From contig CAZXJJ010000003.1 of assembly GCA_964640995.1 (NCBI GenBank), positions 186,001-250,000 of the forward strand: 64,000 nt of DNA, given 5' to 3'. Positions 1-8,293 of the stretch are shown here, piece after piece. The stretch is from JAAYUH01 sp964640995. Lineage in GTDB: Bacteria; Caldisericota; Caldisericia; B22-G15. The notes under the pieces were generated by a model. The model searched no databases, was not told the origin of the DNA, and saw nothing but the letters and a program-made list of their open reading frames with translations. Positions within the stretch are counted from its first letter, which is position 1. Each line of letters starts with the position of its first letter. The position numbers and the translations under genes were made by a program.

Positions 1-325
1 TATGTTTATTAGGTATTATATTTTTTAATTCTATCCAACCTTCAGTTGTCATTATTTTATGATCACCTGTTCCAATTAATTCATATCCAGATTTTGTCTC
101 AAGTTTATAAACTGGTCTTACACCTGTTTTAAATGCTCTTATAATAGTATTAAGTTTTAAACTTCTCTTGGTTTTAAGTTTTATATTTCCCTCATTTGAA
201 TGTGTATTTTCTATAACACTTTCATCAGTTAATATTTGTAAGCCACCTTCTGAATATAAACTTGCAATATCTCTTATTTTCATTAAACCTAATTCTGTTG
301 AAATTAATGTATCGCCAACTACACA
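1..325 (-). other. N-terminal part of an intein inside nrdJ
   Basis: Intein splicing block A is visible directly after NP: C-VVGDTLISTELGLMKI, with the nucleophilic Cys at codon 323-325. Block B follows about 90 residues on as YKLETKSGYELIGTGDHKIMT, giving the TxxHxxxT-type motif (T-G-D-H-K-I-M-T) whose His and Thr assist the N-S acyl shift. About 108 intein residues are in the window; any homing endonuclease and the C-terminal HN|C splice site lie beyond base 1. Inteins at this NPC site are known in ribonucleotide reductases. Confidence 0.92.
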
Positions 326-1147
326 GGGGTTTGTTGATTCAATTTCGCCAAGGTGAGGTGTTGGATTTTTCTTGTTTATATTATCTATAAAAATAACTCC
401 TGGATCTCCGCTTTTCCAAGCATGTTCAACTATCATTTCAAAAACATCTCTTGCTCTTAATTTTTTCCAAACTCTTCCATCTCTTGGATTTATAAGTTCA
501 TATTCTTCATCATTGAAATATTTATTCATAAAATAATCTGTTATTGCAACAGAAATGTTGAAATTTGTTAAAACACCTTCTTTATCTTTTGCAATTATAA
601 AGTCTAAAATGTCTGGATGATCAACTCTTAAAATTCCCATGTTTGCTCCTCTTCTAACCCCACCCTGTTTTATTGTTTCTGTTGCTTTATCAAAAACCTC
701 CATAAAAGAAAGTGGACCTGATGCAACTCCCATTGTTGATTTTACTATATCCCCCTTTGGCCTCAATCTAGAAAAAGAAAAACCAGTACCACCACCTGAT
801 TGGTGAATAAGGGCAGTGTATTTAACTGCATCAAAGATTTCTGTTAGCGAGTCACCAACTGGAAGAACAAAACAGGCAGAAAGAATTCCTAGTTCTCTTC
901 CTGCATTCATAAGAGTTGGTGAGTTTGGTAAAAATTCTAAATTAACCATCATGTTTAAAAAATCTTCAAATACCTTTTCTATATCTACATCTTTGTTATA
1001 AGTTCTATCAATATTTGCTATTACTCTTGCAACTCTTTCAAAAAGTTCAAAAGGAGTTTCGATAACTTCTCCTTTTTCATTTTTCTTTAGATATCTTTTT
1101 TCAAGAACAAGTTTTGCTTGAGGCGAAAGTTTTATGTTTTTATCCAT
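1..1147 (-). CDS. nrdJ: Class II (B12-dependent) ribonucleotide reductase, intein-interrupted, partial
   Basis: Reduces ribonucleotides to deoxyribonucleotides with adenosylcobalamin as radical source. The gene starts at ATG 1147 behind a good AGGAGG site and runs off the window edge. The first 274 residues read as the class II large subunit: LSPQAKLVLEKRY near the start, LEFLPNSPTLMNAG, and the substrate-loop stretch HQSGGGTGFSFSRLRPKGD, then GVRRGANMG. At residue 275 the expected NPCGE motif stops after NPC and an intein sequence follows. The Cys of NPC aligns with the thiyl-radical cysteine of E. coli NrdA (NLCLE). No second subunit gene is expected for class II and none is seen here. The assignment of the host protein is secure; the rest of it lies outside the window. 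Confidence 0.93.
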   Translation of the reverse strand, partial: MDKNIKLSPQAKLVLEKRYLKKNEKGEVIETPFELFERVARVIANIDRTYNKDVDIEKVFEDFLNMMVNLEFLPNSPTLMNAGRELGILSACFVLPVGDSLTEIFDAVKYTALIHQSGGGTGFSFSRLRPKGDIVKSTMGVASGPLSFMEVFDKATETIKQGGVRRGANMGILRVDHPDILDFIIAKDKEGVLTNFNISVAITDYFMNKYFNDEEYELINPRDGRVWKKLRARDVFEMIVEHAWKSGDPGVIFIDNINKKNPTPHLGEIESTNPCVVGDTLISTELGLMKIRDIASLYSEGGLQILTDESVIENTHSNEGNIKLKTKRSLKLNTIIRAFKTGVRPVYKLETKSGYELIGTGDHKIMTTEGWIELKNIIPNKH

Positions 1148-1258
1148 TGTCTCCTCCTAAAAAATTAGGGGTCTTTATTTAAATTTACAACCTTATATAG
1201 TTTAAGTCAATAAAAAAATTTTCTTTTTCTGAAAAGAGTTTTTAAAATCAAAATGGTA
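1148..1258. other. Gap between nrdJ and the sirtuin operon end
   Basis: AT-rich spacer. It contains the nrdJ ribosome site and a T-rich run; I see no terminator stem or gene. Confidence 0.4.
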
Positions 1259-1769
1259 TTAATCTATATTAACCCTCATCATATAATTTTTATATTCAGG
1301 AACTGTTTTAATAAGCATATTTTCTTCAAAAATCATTTTAAGAATATAAAGAATGTTTATTAAAAAACCTGATATAAAATTCCACCAAAAGGAAAAACTA
1401 AAACTGTTCCTATTGTCATTAATATTAAGGAAAGATATATTGGTTGTTTTATAAATGAATACAATCCCTTATCAATAATTACAATTTTTTCATTTGGCTT
1501 TGTGTATGTACTCCATGACTCTTTCATTTAAAGTTTTCCATAAAAAAGAGAAGTGCTCCAATAAGAACTATTAAAAAACCAATTATGTTATAAATTTCAC
1601 CGACAAAATAATTTTTAAAGTTTAAGTTAAGTATTATTGAGAAGTATCCTGTCCAAAGAATAATATTAGATAAAACAACAAGACCAAAAATGAAGAATTT
1701 ATCATAAAGCAAGATTTTATTTTGTATGACCTCAAAAAAGTTCTTAAAAGATTTACTCCCCCTCCCCAA
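1259..1769 (-). pseudogene. Isoprenylcysteine/phospholipid methyltransferase-like membrane protein, frameshifted
   Basis: Three pieces in different frames line up as one small membrane methyltransferase. Piece 1 (1769-1524, 81 residues) has two or three hydrophobic segments. Piece 2 starts on an overlapping ATGA at 1527 and reads WSTYTKPNEKIVIIDKG then LYSFIKQPIYLSLILM, matching the family's GPYxxxRHPxYxG region with Gln for the usual Arg-His. It ends after GGILYQVF, and piece 3 continues in another frame as EENMLIKTVPEYKNYMMRV, the family's EExxL...YPEYxxYxxxV tail. At least one frameshift is certain; the first junction could be a real ATGA coupling. It is the last gene of the sirtuin operon. 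Confidence 0.6.
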
Positions 1770-1821
1770 TAAATTATTAGCTACAAGATTTAACTATTAA
1801 AGTTAGAACTTCATAAAACAT

Positions 1822-2829
1822 TTAAACTAAAAATCTTGGAATAGAAAGATCTTTCATTGTTAGTAAACCTGGTTTTGCTTCATAAACAAGTGGTATCATA
1901 TTAACTGCAATTGAAATTGTTGCAACTCCTCCCTGAATTTCTGGTTTATTTACAAAATTTATTGGTGGCTCACCATCAATAAAAATATAATCTCCTGTTT
2001 CAACTCCCTCAAGTTGAGGTAAAATTTGTTGAGGATGTTCAAGAATTATTTTCTCTTCACCATTAACAATACCTTTTGCAGTGTGTTTACATCCAGCAAC
2101 CATTCCAGGTTTAACCTCAACAAATTGAGTTTTTCTATAAACATTTGAAATAATTGGCTCTCTTGTTTCAATTATCTTTTCAAGTTTCCAATTTAAAGCA
2201 TCGCATATCATACTTATTGATTCAGGAAATCCAAAATGTCCAACAATCTCTCCACTTTCCAAACCATCATTGAATTCTTTTAAAGTTGTACCAACTCCTT
2301 GAGTCCTCATAACAGAGGGTCCATAAGGTGAAAGGTCATTAATTCTTTTAGCATAAATTTTTTCAATTTTTTTCATAACACCTGTTAATACAATTATCAA
2401 AGTATCCAAAACAAATCCAGGATTTACTCCTGTTCCAAGAAGTGAAACTCCACTCTCTTTTGCTAAAGAATTAAGAGATTCTGCTAACTCTTTTGATGCT
2501 CTCCAAGGATATGTCATCTCCTCAGCAATTGTTATAACATTTACCTTATTTTTTAAAAGTGGAACAATTTCAGGATATGCATCTTTAACTCTTGAACATG
2601 TTGCATGTATAAAAACATCAACCCCTTTTTTAATTACTTCAATTGGATCTGTTGATACTTTAATTCCAACTTTATCTTTTCCTAAAATTTCACCAATATC
2701 AACTCCCTCCCTCTCTTTTCTTTTTGAAACAACTCCAACTAACTCAAGATTTTCTTTTTCAAGAATTAAAGAAATAATTCCAGTTCCCATAGCACCTGTT
2801 CCATAAACTGCAACTTTAAATCTTTTCAT
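1822..2829 (-). CDS. 2,4-diaminopentanoate dehydrogenase-like NAD(P)-dependent oxidoreductase
   Basis: Dihydrodipicolinate-reductase-like enzyme of 335 residues. An N-terminal Rossmann motif VAVYGTGAMGTG (residues 6-17) binds NAD(P). The C-terminal half, with GDYIFIDGEPPINF, KPEIQGGVATISIAVNMIP and EAKPGLLTMKDL, resembles the C-terminal domain of 2,4-diaminopentanoate dehydrogenase (Ord), which oxidatively deaminates 2,4-diaminopentanoate in anaerobic ornithine breakdown. Its ATG overlaps the stop of the upstream amino-acid-binding protein by 4 bp, and RidA lies further up the same operon, which fits amino-acid or imine chemistry. The other ornithine pathway genes (oraSE, ortAB) are not in the window, so the exact substrate is inferred. 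Confidence 0.72.
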   Translation of the reverse strand: MKRFKVAVYGTGAMGTGIISLILEKENLELVGVVSKRKEREGVDIGEILGKDKVGIKVSTDPIEVIKKGVDVFIHATCSRVKDAYPEIVPLLKNKVNVITIAEEMTYPWRASKELAESLNSLAKESGVSLLGTGVNPGFVLDTLIIVLTGVMKKIEKIYAKRINDLSPYGPSVMRTQGVGTTLKEFNDGLESGEIVGHFGFPESISMICDALNWKLEKIIETREPIISNVYRKTQFVEVKPGMVAGCKHTAKGIVNGEEKIILEHPQQILPQLEGVETGDYIFIDGEPPINFVNKPEIQGGVATISIAVNMIPLVYEAKPGLLTMKDLSIPRFLV

Positions 2830-3545
2830 CTCTCCTCCTCAAACCACTTTAAAATTAATTTATTATATTTTTTTCCATTTATTATCTTTGAAATTGAATT
2901 GTTTATTTTATATCTTAAATCATTCTCATCATCTCTTAAAACAAAAACCAATCCATTATCATAAACCTTTGTTTTGAAAAATTTATTTTCATCTAATTTG
3001 TATATATCAACAACTGTTTTCTCAATAAGAATTGCATCAGCATCTCTATTTTCCAAACTTTTTATTGCTTCATTAAAATTTTTATATGGATTTTTTGCAA
3101 GATTTTTAACATTTTTAACAATTTCCTCTGCATATGTGTATAGCGGAAGAATTAAAGTTTTATCTTCAAGAGATTTTACTGAATCAATTGGCGAATCACT
3201 TCTTGAAATAAGTAAATAGGATAAATCAAAATAGGGCATAGAAATTGAAACTCCTTGAGGATATTTATACTTTAAAGGGTATCCTCCTATTAAAATATCA
3301 ACTTCATTATTTAAAAGTGGATCAAAATTAAAATCTTCAATTTCTTTATATTCTCCAACAAAATTTAACTCTTTTAAAAGAAGATTTAAAAAGTCAATGT
3401 TAAATCCAACTATCTTTCCATTATCTTTATATGAAAATGGTGGATAATCTATATTAATTCCTATTTTTATTATCCCATTTTCCTTTTTACATGAAAAAAG
3501 AAAAATTGAAAAAAGAATAATTAAAAAAATAACTATCTTTTTCAT
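2826..3545 (-). CDS. Amino-acid ABC transporter substrate-binding lipoprotein (SBP_bac_3 family)
   Basis: A 239-residue periplasmic-binding-protein-type lipoprotein. The N-terminus is a lipoprotein signal with lipobox LFSC (Cys19) followed by KKENG. The start of the mature part, IKIGINIDYPPFSYKDNGKIVGFNIDF, is the classical family 3 opening that contacts the ligand amino group. DILIGGYPLKYKYPQGVSIS and the DADAILIEK stretch also fit. No permease or ATPase gene is adjacent, so it may serve a transporter elsewhere or act as a sensor. It is 7 bp downstream of the MGMT gene and translationally coupled (ATGA) to the dehydrogenase that follows. Confidence 0.85.
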   Translation of the reverse strand: MKKIVIFLIILFSIFLFSCKKENGIIKIGINIDYPPFSYKDNGKIVGFNIDFLNLLLKELNFVGEYKEIEDFNFDPLLNNEVDILIGGYPLKYKYPQGVSISMPYFDLSYLLISRSDSPIDSVKSLEDKTLILPLYTYAEEIVKNVKNLAKNPYKNFNEAIKSLENRDADAILIEKTVVDIYKLDENKFFKTKVYDNGLVFVLRDDENDLRYKINNSISKIINGKKYNKLILKWFEEER

Positions 3546-3552
3546 AAATTAA

Positions 3553-4056
3553 TTATAAAACACACTCACTTTTAACTCTATTATCATCTGAAAATAAAAC
3601 TCCTTCAAAAATAAGTAATTTCTTTTTTAAATCTTTACCATAACCATATTCTCCAACAGAAAAATCACTTTTAATGACTCTATGACATGGAATAATTATT
3701 GGAAATGGATTTATTCTTAAAACATTTCCAACTGCTCTGTATGATTTTTCTCTTTTTAATTTTAAAGAAAGATTTTTATATGTTGTAACTTTTCCTCTCG
3801 GAACTTTAGTTAAAGTAAAAAGAACTTCTCTTTGAAAATCTGTTAGATTAGTTAGGTTAACTATATTTAAATCAAATTTATCTTTATCTCCATAAAAATA
3901 ATATTTTATTTCATCAATTAATTTTTTGTGATTTTTTAATGTATTTGAGTTTAAATTTTTTTCTTTTACAATATCTATTTCTAAAATTTTATTATTTTGA
4001 ATTATAACTTTTAAATTTAAAAAATCTAAATTGATTATAAATTCTTCAGAGACCAA
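3553..4056 (-). CDS. ogt: Methylated-DNA--protein-cysteine S-methyltransferase
   Basis: Suicide DNA repair protein that takes the methyl group from O6-methylguanine onto its own cysteine. The active-site motif IIPCHRVI is present with Cys124, preceded by the helix-turn-helix region VPRGKVTTYKNLSLKL and the Asn-containing YRAVGNVLRINPFP arginine-finger segment, and followed by GEYGYGKDLKKKLLIFEGV. The length, 167 residues, is normal for Ogt/MGT. The ATG overlaps the upstream HD gene by 11 bp, so the two are probably translated together. The N-terminal 60 residues are poorly conserved, as is usual for the family. Confidence 0.93.
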   Translation of the reverse strand: MVSEEFIINLDFLNLKVIIQNNKILEIDIVKEKNLNSNTLKNHKKLIDEIKYYFYGDKDKFDLNIVNLTNLTDFQREVLFTLTKVPRGKVTTYKNLSLKLKREKSYRAVGNVLRINPFPIIIPCHRVIKSDFSVGEYGYGKDLKKKLLIFEGVLFSDDNRVKSECVL

Positions 4057-4600
4057 TTTCCTCTGAAATCTCCTTCATTGATTCAAGAGCAATCTCAATA
4101 AATTTTCCAAGCGGAATGTTGAGTTCACTCTCACAAGTTTTAATCTGCTCTCTATCAGCACCTCTTGCAAACTCTTTTGTCTTAAATTTTTTAATTACAG
4201 AACTTGCCTTAACACTTCCGAGTTTCTTATCAGGCATGACAAGGGCAGTTGCAACAATTAAACCAGATAGGGGGTCTGCTGCATAAAGTGCTTTTGCAAG
4301 AAGAGAATCTCTGGTAATTCCATGTCTTTCATTATGAGATTTAACTGCATTTACAAACTCATCATCAAAACCCATCGATTTTAAAATATCACCACCAATT
4401 AATGAGTGTTTGAATGGGTCATCTTTTGTTTCAGAATAATCTATGTCATGTAAAATTCCGCACAATTCCCATCTTAACTCATCTTCTCCTAAAAATTTAG
4501 CGACACCTTTCATAATGGCACCAACTGCAATTGAGTGATTAACTAAATTAGCATCTTGAAGTTTTTGTTTAATTAAATTAATCGCTTCCTCTCTATTCAT
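4046..4600 (-). CDS. HD-domain metal-dependent phosphohydrolase
   Basis: A 184-residue HD-superfamily protein. The metal ligands can be read as H22 (VNHSIAVGAIM), the HD pair in ELCGILHDIDY, a further His in DPFKHSLIGGDIL and His in VKSHNERHG, followed by KALYAADPLSGLI with the last conserved Asp. This is the layout of small cytoplasmic HDIG-type hydrolases often annotated YfbR/YedJ-like, acting on nucleotides or phosphoesters. The substrate cannot be read from sequence. It overlaps RidA by 4 bp (ATGA) and MGMT by 11 bp. Confidence 0.82.
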   Translation of the reverse strand: MNREEAINLIKQKLQDANLVNHSIAVGAIMKGVAKFLGEDELRWELCGILHDIDYSETKDDPFKHSLIGGDILKSMGFDDEFVNAVKSHNERHGITRDSLLAKALYAADPLSGLIVATALVMPDKKLGSVKASSVIKKFKTKEFARGADREQIKTCESELNIPLGKFIEIALESMKEISEEIGL

Positions 4601-5037
4601 TCATAAACCTCCACAATCATTGAAATTTCTATTGCTGAGTTTAATGGCAAACTCTTTACACCAACTGCGATTCTTGAGTGTTTTCCTTTTTCACCAAAAA
4701 TTTGAAAAAGAGCGTCACTTGCTCCATTTATAACCTTTGGATGATCAAAAAAGTTTTCACCAGATGCCACAAATCCCTCGATTTTTATTATCTCTTTAAC
4801 TTTATCAAGATCTCCTAAAAACTCTTTTAAGTTAGAAAGAAGTTTTAATATAACTTTTTTACTCTCTTCATATCCTTCTTCTAAACTAACACCTTCCCCA
4901 AGTTTTCCTTTTTTATCAGAAATAACACCTGACAAAAAGATAAGATTACCAACTCTTTTACATGGAATATATGAACCAACTGGCTTTGATGGTTCTGGTA
5001 AAGAAAGTCCCAACTCTTTAATTTTTTCTTCAATCAT
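4597..5037 (-). CDS. RidA/YjgF-type enamine/imine deaminase family protein
   Basis: A 146-residue YjgF/YER057c/UK114 protein of the longer YjgH-like subgroup. Seen: IPCKRVGNLIFLSGVISDKKG near the start and a C-terminal HSRIAVGVKSLPLNSAIEISMIVEVYE, matching the family's RxxVGVxxLPxxxxVEIE signature with the conserved Arg. Family members hydrolyse reactive enamines and imines from PLP enzymes. It follows the sirtuin with an 8 bp overlap and precedes the HD protein with a 4 bp overlap. Together with the downstream diaminopentanoate-dehydrogenase-like enzyme it suggests amino-acid catabolism or damage control. Confidence 0.87.
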   Translation of the reverse strand: MIEEKIKELGLSLPEPSKPVGSYIPCKRVGNLIFLSGVISDKKGKLGEGVSLEEGYEESKKVILKLLSNLKEFLGDLDKVKEIIKIEGFVASGENFFDHPKVINGASDALFQIFGEKGKHSRIAVGVKSLPLNSAIEISMIVEVYE

Positions 5038-5785
5038 CTTTTACCTCCAAGTTTAAAATTTTATCTAACTCTTTAAAAACCTCATCAATATCTGAATTTA
5101 TATAAAGATCATAATTTATATGCCTGAGTGATATATCTCCTTTGTTTATAATAACAACTTTTCCTTTTGAATAGCTTGGAATTAGAGATGCAGGATAAAC
5201 TTTTAAACTCGTTCCAATTATAAGAAGCAAATCAGAGTTTCTTGTAACTTTTATTGCTTTATCAAAATCATGAACACTCTCTCCAAAAAATACAATATTT
5301 GGCTTAATCAACCCATCGCAAATATCACATTTTGGAACTTTTTCATTTTTTATTTTTTCTTTCATTTCCTTTAGAGAAAACTGTTTTCCACAATTTAAAC
5401 AGAATGACCTTTCAATAGAACCATGAAGAGTTATAACATTATTTGTTCCTGCTCTTTCATGAAGCATATCTATATTTTGAGTTATAACTCCTTTCAATTT
5501 TCCAACTTTTTCAAGTTTTGCTAAAAATAAATGTGTGAAAGTTGGCTCAACCTTTTCAAGAAGAGATAAAAAATCTATTGCAAAATCATAAAAGTACTCT
5601 GGCTCAATTAAAAAATAATTTATATCAAAAGTTTTATCAGGGTCATATTTTTTTGTTGTGTAAATTCCCATAGGACCTCTAAAATCTGGAATTCCTGCAT
5701 TAGTTGAAATTCCTGCACCAGTTAGAGCAACTATTTTATTAGAAGACTCAATGAAATTTTTCAATTCTTGTAAACTCTCATTCAT
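5030..5785 (-). CDS. cobB: NAD-dependent protein deacylase (sirtuin)
   Basis: Sir2-family enzyme, 251 residues, removing acyl groups from lysine at the cost of NAD+. Visible motifs are TGAGIST at 22-28 and PDFRG at 33-37 for NAD binding, TQNIDMLHERAG at 102-113, the catalytic His121 in LHGS, and four zinc cysteines at 129, 132, 153 and 156 (CLNC...CDIC), then KPNIVFFGE and the IIGTSLKVYPA segment. It is the first gene of the minus-strand operon. Its ATG has no Shine-Dalgarno; a TAAAAT box ends 7 nt upstream, so the mRNA is probably leaderless. It diverges from phoP across 45 bp. Confidence 0.95.
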   Translation of the reverse strand: MNESLQELKNFIESSNKIVALTGAGISTNAGIPDFRGPMGIYTTKKYDPDKTFDINYFLIEPEYFYDFAIDFLSLLEKVEPTFTHLFLAKLEKVGKLKGVITQNIDMLHERAGTNNVITLHGSIERSFCLNCGKQFSLKEMKEKIKNEKVPKCDICDGLIKPNIVFFGESVHDFDKAIKVTRNSDLLLIIGTSLKVYPASLIPSYSKGKVVIINKGDISLRHINYDLYINSDIDEVFKELDKILNLEVKDD

Positions 5786-5792
5786 ATTTTAA

Positions 5793-5819
5793 ATTTTAAC
5801 ATAAAAGAAATTGTATAAT
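5793..5819. promoter_or_regulatory. Divergent sirtuin/phoP promoter region
   Basis: The 45 bp between the sirtuin and phoP start codons hold two -10-like boxes. On the minus strand TAAAAT (5798-5793) ends 7 nt before the sirtuin ATG. On the plus strand TATAAT (5814-5819) lies 11 nt before the phoP ATG. A single TTAACA (5796-5801) matches the units repeated before pstS. No clear -35 boxes are seen. Confidence 0.5.
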
Positions 5820-5830
5820 TTAATAAAGAA

Positions 5831-6508
5831 ATGAATGAAAAAATTGGAATAGTTGATGATGAAAAAGACATTTTAGAACTAATCGATGTAAACCTCAGGA
5901 ATTCAGGTTACAAAACATATCTATTTGAAAATGGAGAAAACGCAATTAAAACTCTTGAGAAAGAAAGTTTGGATCTTGTGATAGTTGACCTTATGCTTCC
6001 TGATATTGATGGTTTTGAATTAGTAAAATTAATTAAAAGTAAATATCCTAACACTCCTGTAATTATTTTAACAGCAAAAGGAAGTGAAATTGATAAAGTT
6101 GTAGGATTTGAAATTGGTGGAGATGATTATATTGTTAAACCTTTTTCAGTTAGAGAATTAATTGCAAGAGTTAAAGCAGTTTTAAGAAGAACAAAACTAT
6201 CAAAAGAGGAAGAGAAAATTATGGTAGATGAAAATTTTATAATTTATCCAAAAAAATACAAGGTTTTTATAAATGAAGAAGAGATAAATTTAACAAAAAC
6301 AGAATTTAATATTTTACTTGCACTTTATAAAAGAAAAGGAGAGGTTTTTTCAAGAGATGAACTTCTTGATATCTTGTGGGGAATGGATAAAATTGTAATT
6401 GATAGAACAATTGATGTACATATAAAGCACCTGAGAGATAAACTTAAAAATTATGGTGATTTGATTAAAAATGTGAGAGGAGTTGGTTATAAATTTGAAA
6501 AAGAGTAA
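5831..6508 (+). CDS. phoP: Phosphate-regulon response regulator, OmpR/PhoB family
   Basis: A 225-residue two-component regulator. The receiver domain (1-115) has the acidic pocket IVDDEKD, phospho-acceptor Asp53 in IVDLMLPDIDG, switch Thr/Lys in LTAKGSE and Lys103 in YIVKPF. The C-terminal winged helix (130-225) carries NLTKTEFNIL, SRDELLDILWG and RTIDVHIKHLRDKL...VRGVGYKFE, typical of OmpR/PhoB DNA binding. It is followed at once by a PhoR-like kinase and the pst operon, so phosphate control is the natural reading. It probably binds the TTAACA array before pstS. Confidence 0.92.
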   Translation: MNEKIGIVDDEKDILELIDVNLRNSGYKTYLFENGENAIKTLEKESLDLVIVDLMLPDIDGFELVKLIKSKYPNTPVIILTAKGSEIDKVVGFEIGGDDYIVKPFSVRELIARVKAVLRRTKLSKEEEKIMVDENFIIYPKKYKVFINEEEINLTKTEFNILLALYKRKGEVFSRDELLDILWGMDKIVIDRTIDVHIKHLRDKLKNYGDLIKNVRGVGYKFEKE

Positions 6509-8222
6509 TTTGCAGAAAAGATTAATTAGAGAAATATTAATTTCACTTTCAATCTCTTTTATTTTGATTATTTCAATATCATCTTTTTATATAAGAAGAG
6601 AATTTATAAAGGGTTATGAAAATAATTTAATTATGATCGCTAATTCTGTTTCAGAGGAAATTAGAAATCTTATTGAATTTAATAAATTAAATGAGATTGA
6701 TAATTTTATCAAAAAGATAAAAACATTAGAGGGATTTAGAATAACTATTATAAATGAAAGTGGCGTTGTGCTTGGTGATTCAATTTTAGATATTGAAACA
6801 ATGGAAAATCATAAAGCGCGCCCAGAAGTGATTCAAGCGCTTAATGGAATTGTTGGAAAATCAATAAGATTTTCAACATCAACAAACGAAGATATGCTTT
6901 ATATTGCTGTTCCTTTAAAAATAAATGACAATATTTATATTATAAGAACAAGTTTGTCTTTAAAGGAGTTAAATAAAGTAATATCTATGTTAATTTCTGA
7001 AATAGCAATGATTTCAATCATTTCACTTTTAATAGGTTTTTATATTTTCTACATTTATTCAAAAAATATAAAAGAGTCCCTTGAATTGATAAAATATAAA
7101 ATTTCGAATCTCCTTAGAGGAGATTATAAAGAAAAGGTTATTTTAAAAGATGATGAATTCAAAGAATTAGGTGATAGCATAGATATACTTGGAGAAAGAA
7201 TTGAAAATCTTTTATATCAAGTTGACCTTGACAAAGAGAGATTAAACTCAATTCTTTCATCTACTGGTGAAATTATATTTGTTGTTGATTCACAAGGTAA
7301 AATTACATTTGCAAATAAAAAATTTGAGGAATTTTTTAATGAGAAAAATTATATAAATAGGCATTACTGGGAGATAATTAAAGATTTAAATCTTCTTGAT
7401 TTTATCAAGGAAGGACTAAAAAAAGATGCTTATGAAAAATTGGAATTTGAGAAATCTAATAAATATTATCTTATCTGTAAAAACTCAATTGAAAAAACAA
7501 AAGAAAAAGTTTTTACAATTTTTAATATAACATCGATTAAAAAATTTGAGGAGATCAAAAGAGATTTTGTTAAAGATGCTTCACATGAACTTAAAACTCC
7601 TATAACAGTTATAAAGGGATTTATTGAAACTATTGAAAGTGAAGTAAAAAGTAAAAACTATTTAGAAATAATAAAAAGAAACATAGACAGAATGATTAAA
7701 ATTATAAATGACCTTCTTCTACTTTCAAAACTTGAAGAAAAAAGGGAAATTGAAATTAAAAAATTTGATTACAAAGAAACTCTTGAGAGTGCTTTAAAAA
7801 TTTTTGAAAACAAAATTAAAGAAAAGAGGCTTCAATTGATTGTTGATATAAAAACAGAAGATACTAATATTTTAGGGGATGAATTTAAAATTGAGCAAGT
7901 TTTAATTAACTTAATAGATAACGCTATAAATTACACTGATAAGGGTTTTATTAAAATAAGTTTTTACAGGGATGAGAAAAATGTAATTTTTGAAATTGAA
8001 GATAGTGGAATAGGTATTCCAAGGGAACACTTGAATAGAATTTTTGAGAGATTTTATGTTGTTAATAAATCAAGATCAAGAAAAACAGGTGGCACTGGTT
8101 TGGGTCTTTCAATTGTAAAACATATTGTTTTACTTCATAATGGAAAAATTGAAGTTGATAGTGAAGTGGGTCGAGGTACAAAATTTAAAATAACTTTTCC
8201 TCAAAACTTAACAGAAAATTAA
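6495..8222 (+). CDS. phoR: Phosphate-regulon sensor histidine kinase
   Basis: Membrane sensor kinase. An open frame extends to a TTG at 6483, but TTG 6495 (MKKSNLQKRL) sits better behind the AGAGGAG inside phoP, so I take that start; TTG 6510 is a third option. Order: transmembrane segment near residues 10-30, extracytoplasmic sensor part to about 150, second membrane segment with IAMISIISLLIGFYIFY, HAMP-like linker, PAS domain from about 240, HisKA with phospho-His near 360 (DASHELKTPITVIKG), then HATPase_c with N box NLIDNAINYT, G1 DSGIGIP and G2 GGTGLGLSIVKH. The gene overlaps phoP, as in most phoPR pairs. Confidence 0.92.
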   Translation: MKKSNLQKRLIREILISLSISFILIISISSFYIRREFIKGYENNLIMIANSVSEEIRNLIEFNKLNEIDNFIKKIKTLEGFRITIINESGVVLGDSILDIETMENHKARPEVIQALNGIVGKSIRFSTSTNEDMLYIAVPLKINDNIYIIRTSLSLKELNKVISMLISEIAMISIISLLIGFYIFYIYSKNIKESLELIKYKISNLLRGDYKEKVILKDDEFKELGDSIDILGERIENLLYQVDLDKERLNSILSSTGEIIFVVDSQGKITFANKKFEEFFNEKNYINRHYWEIIKDLNLLDFIKEGLKKDAYEKLEFEKSNKYYLICKNSIEKTKEKVFTIFNITSIKKFEEIKRDFVKDASHELKTPITVIKGFIETIESEVKSKNYLEIIKRNIDRMIKIINDLLLLSKLEEKREIEIKKFDYKETLESALKIFENKIKEKRLQLIVDIKTEDTNILGDEFKIEQVLINLIDNAINYTDKGFIKISFYRDEKNVIFEIEDSGIGIPREHLNRIFERFYVVNKSRSRKTGGTGLGLSIVKHIVLLHNGKIEVDSEVGRGTKFKITFPQNLTEN

Positions 8223-8246
8223 CAAAAAAATTAAATTTAATTAACT
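8208..8246 (+). promoter_or_regulatory. Candidate Pho box: TTAACA repeats with 11-bp period
   Basis: TTAACA occurs at 8208-8213 and 8219-8224, a degenerate copy TTAAAT at 8231-8236, and TTAACT at 8241-8246. Starts at 8208, 8219 and 8241 are spaced by one and two 11-bp steps. This is the architecture of Pho boxes (Bacillus TTAACA-type repeats with about 5-bp spacers), and it lies just before pstS, overlapping the 3' end of phoR. Confidence 0.65.
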
Positions 8247-8293
8247 AAGTTGTGAAAAAATGATTTCGTGAAAGAATTTTTTAGGAGGTTTTT

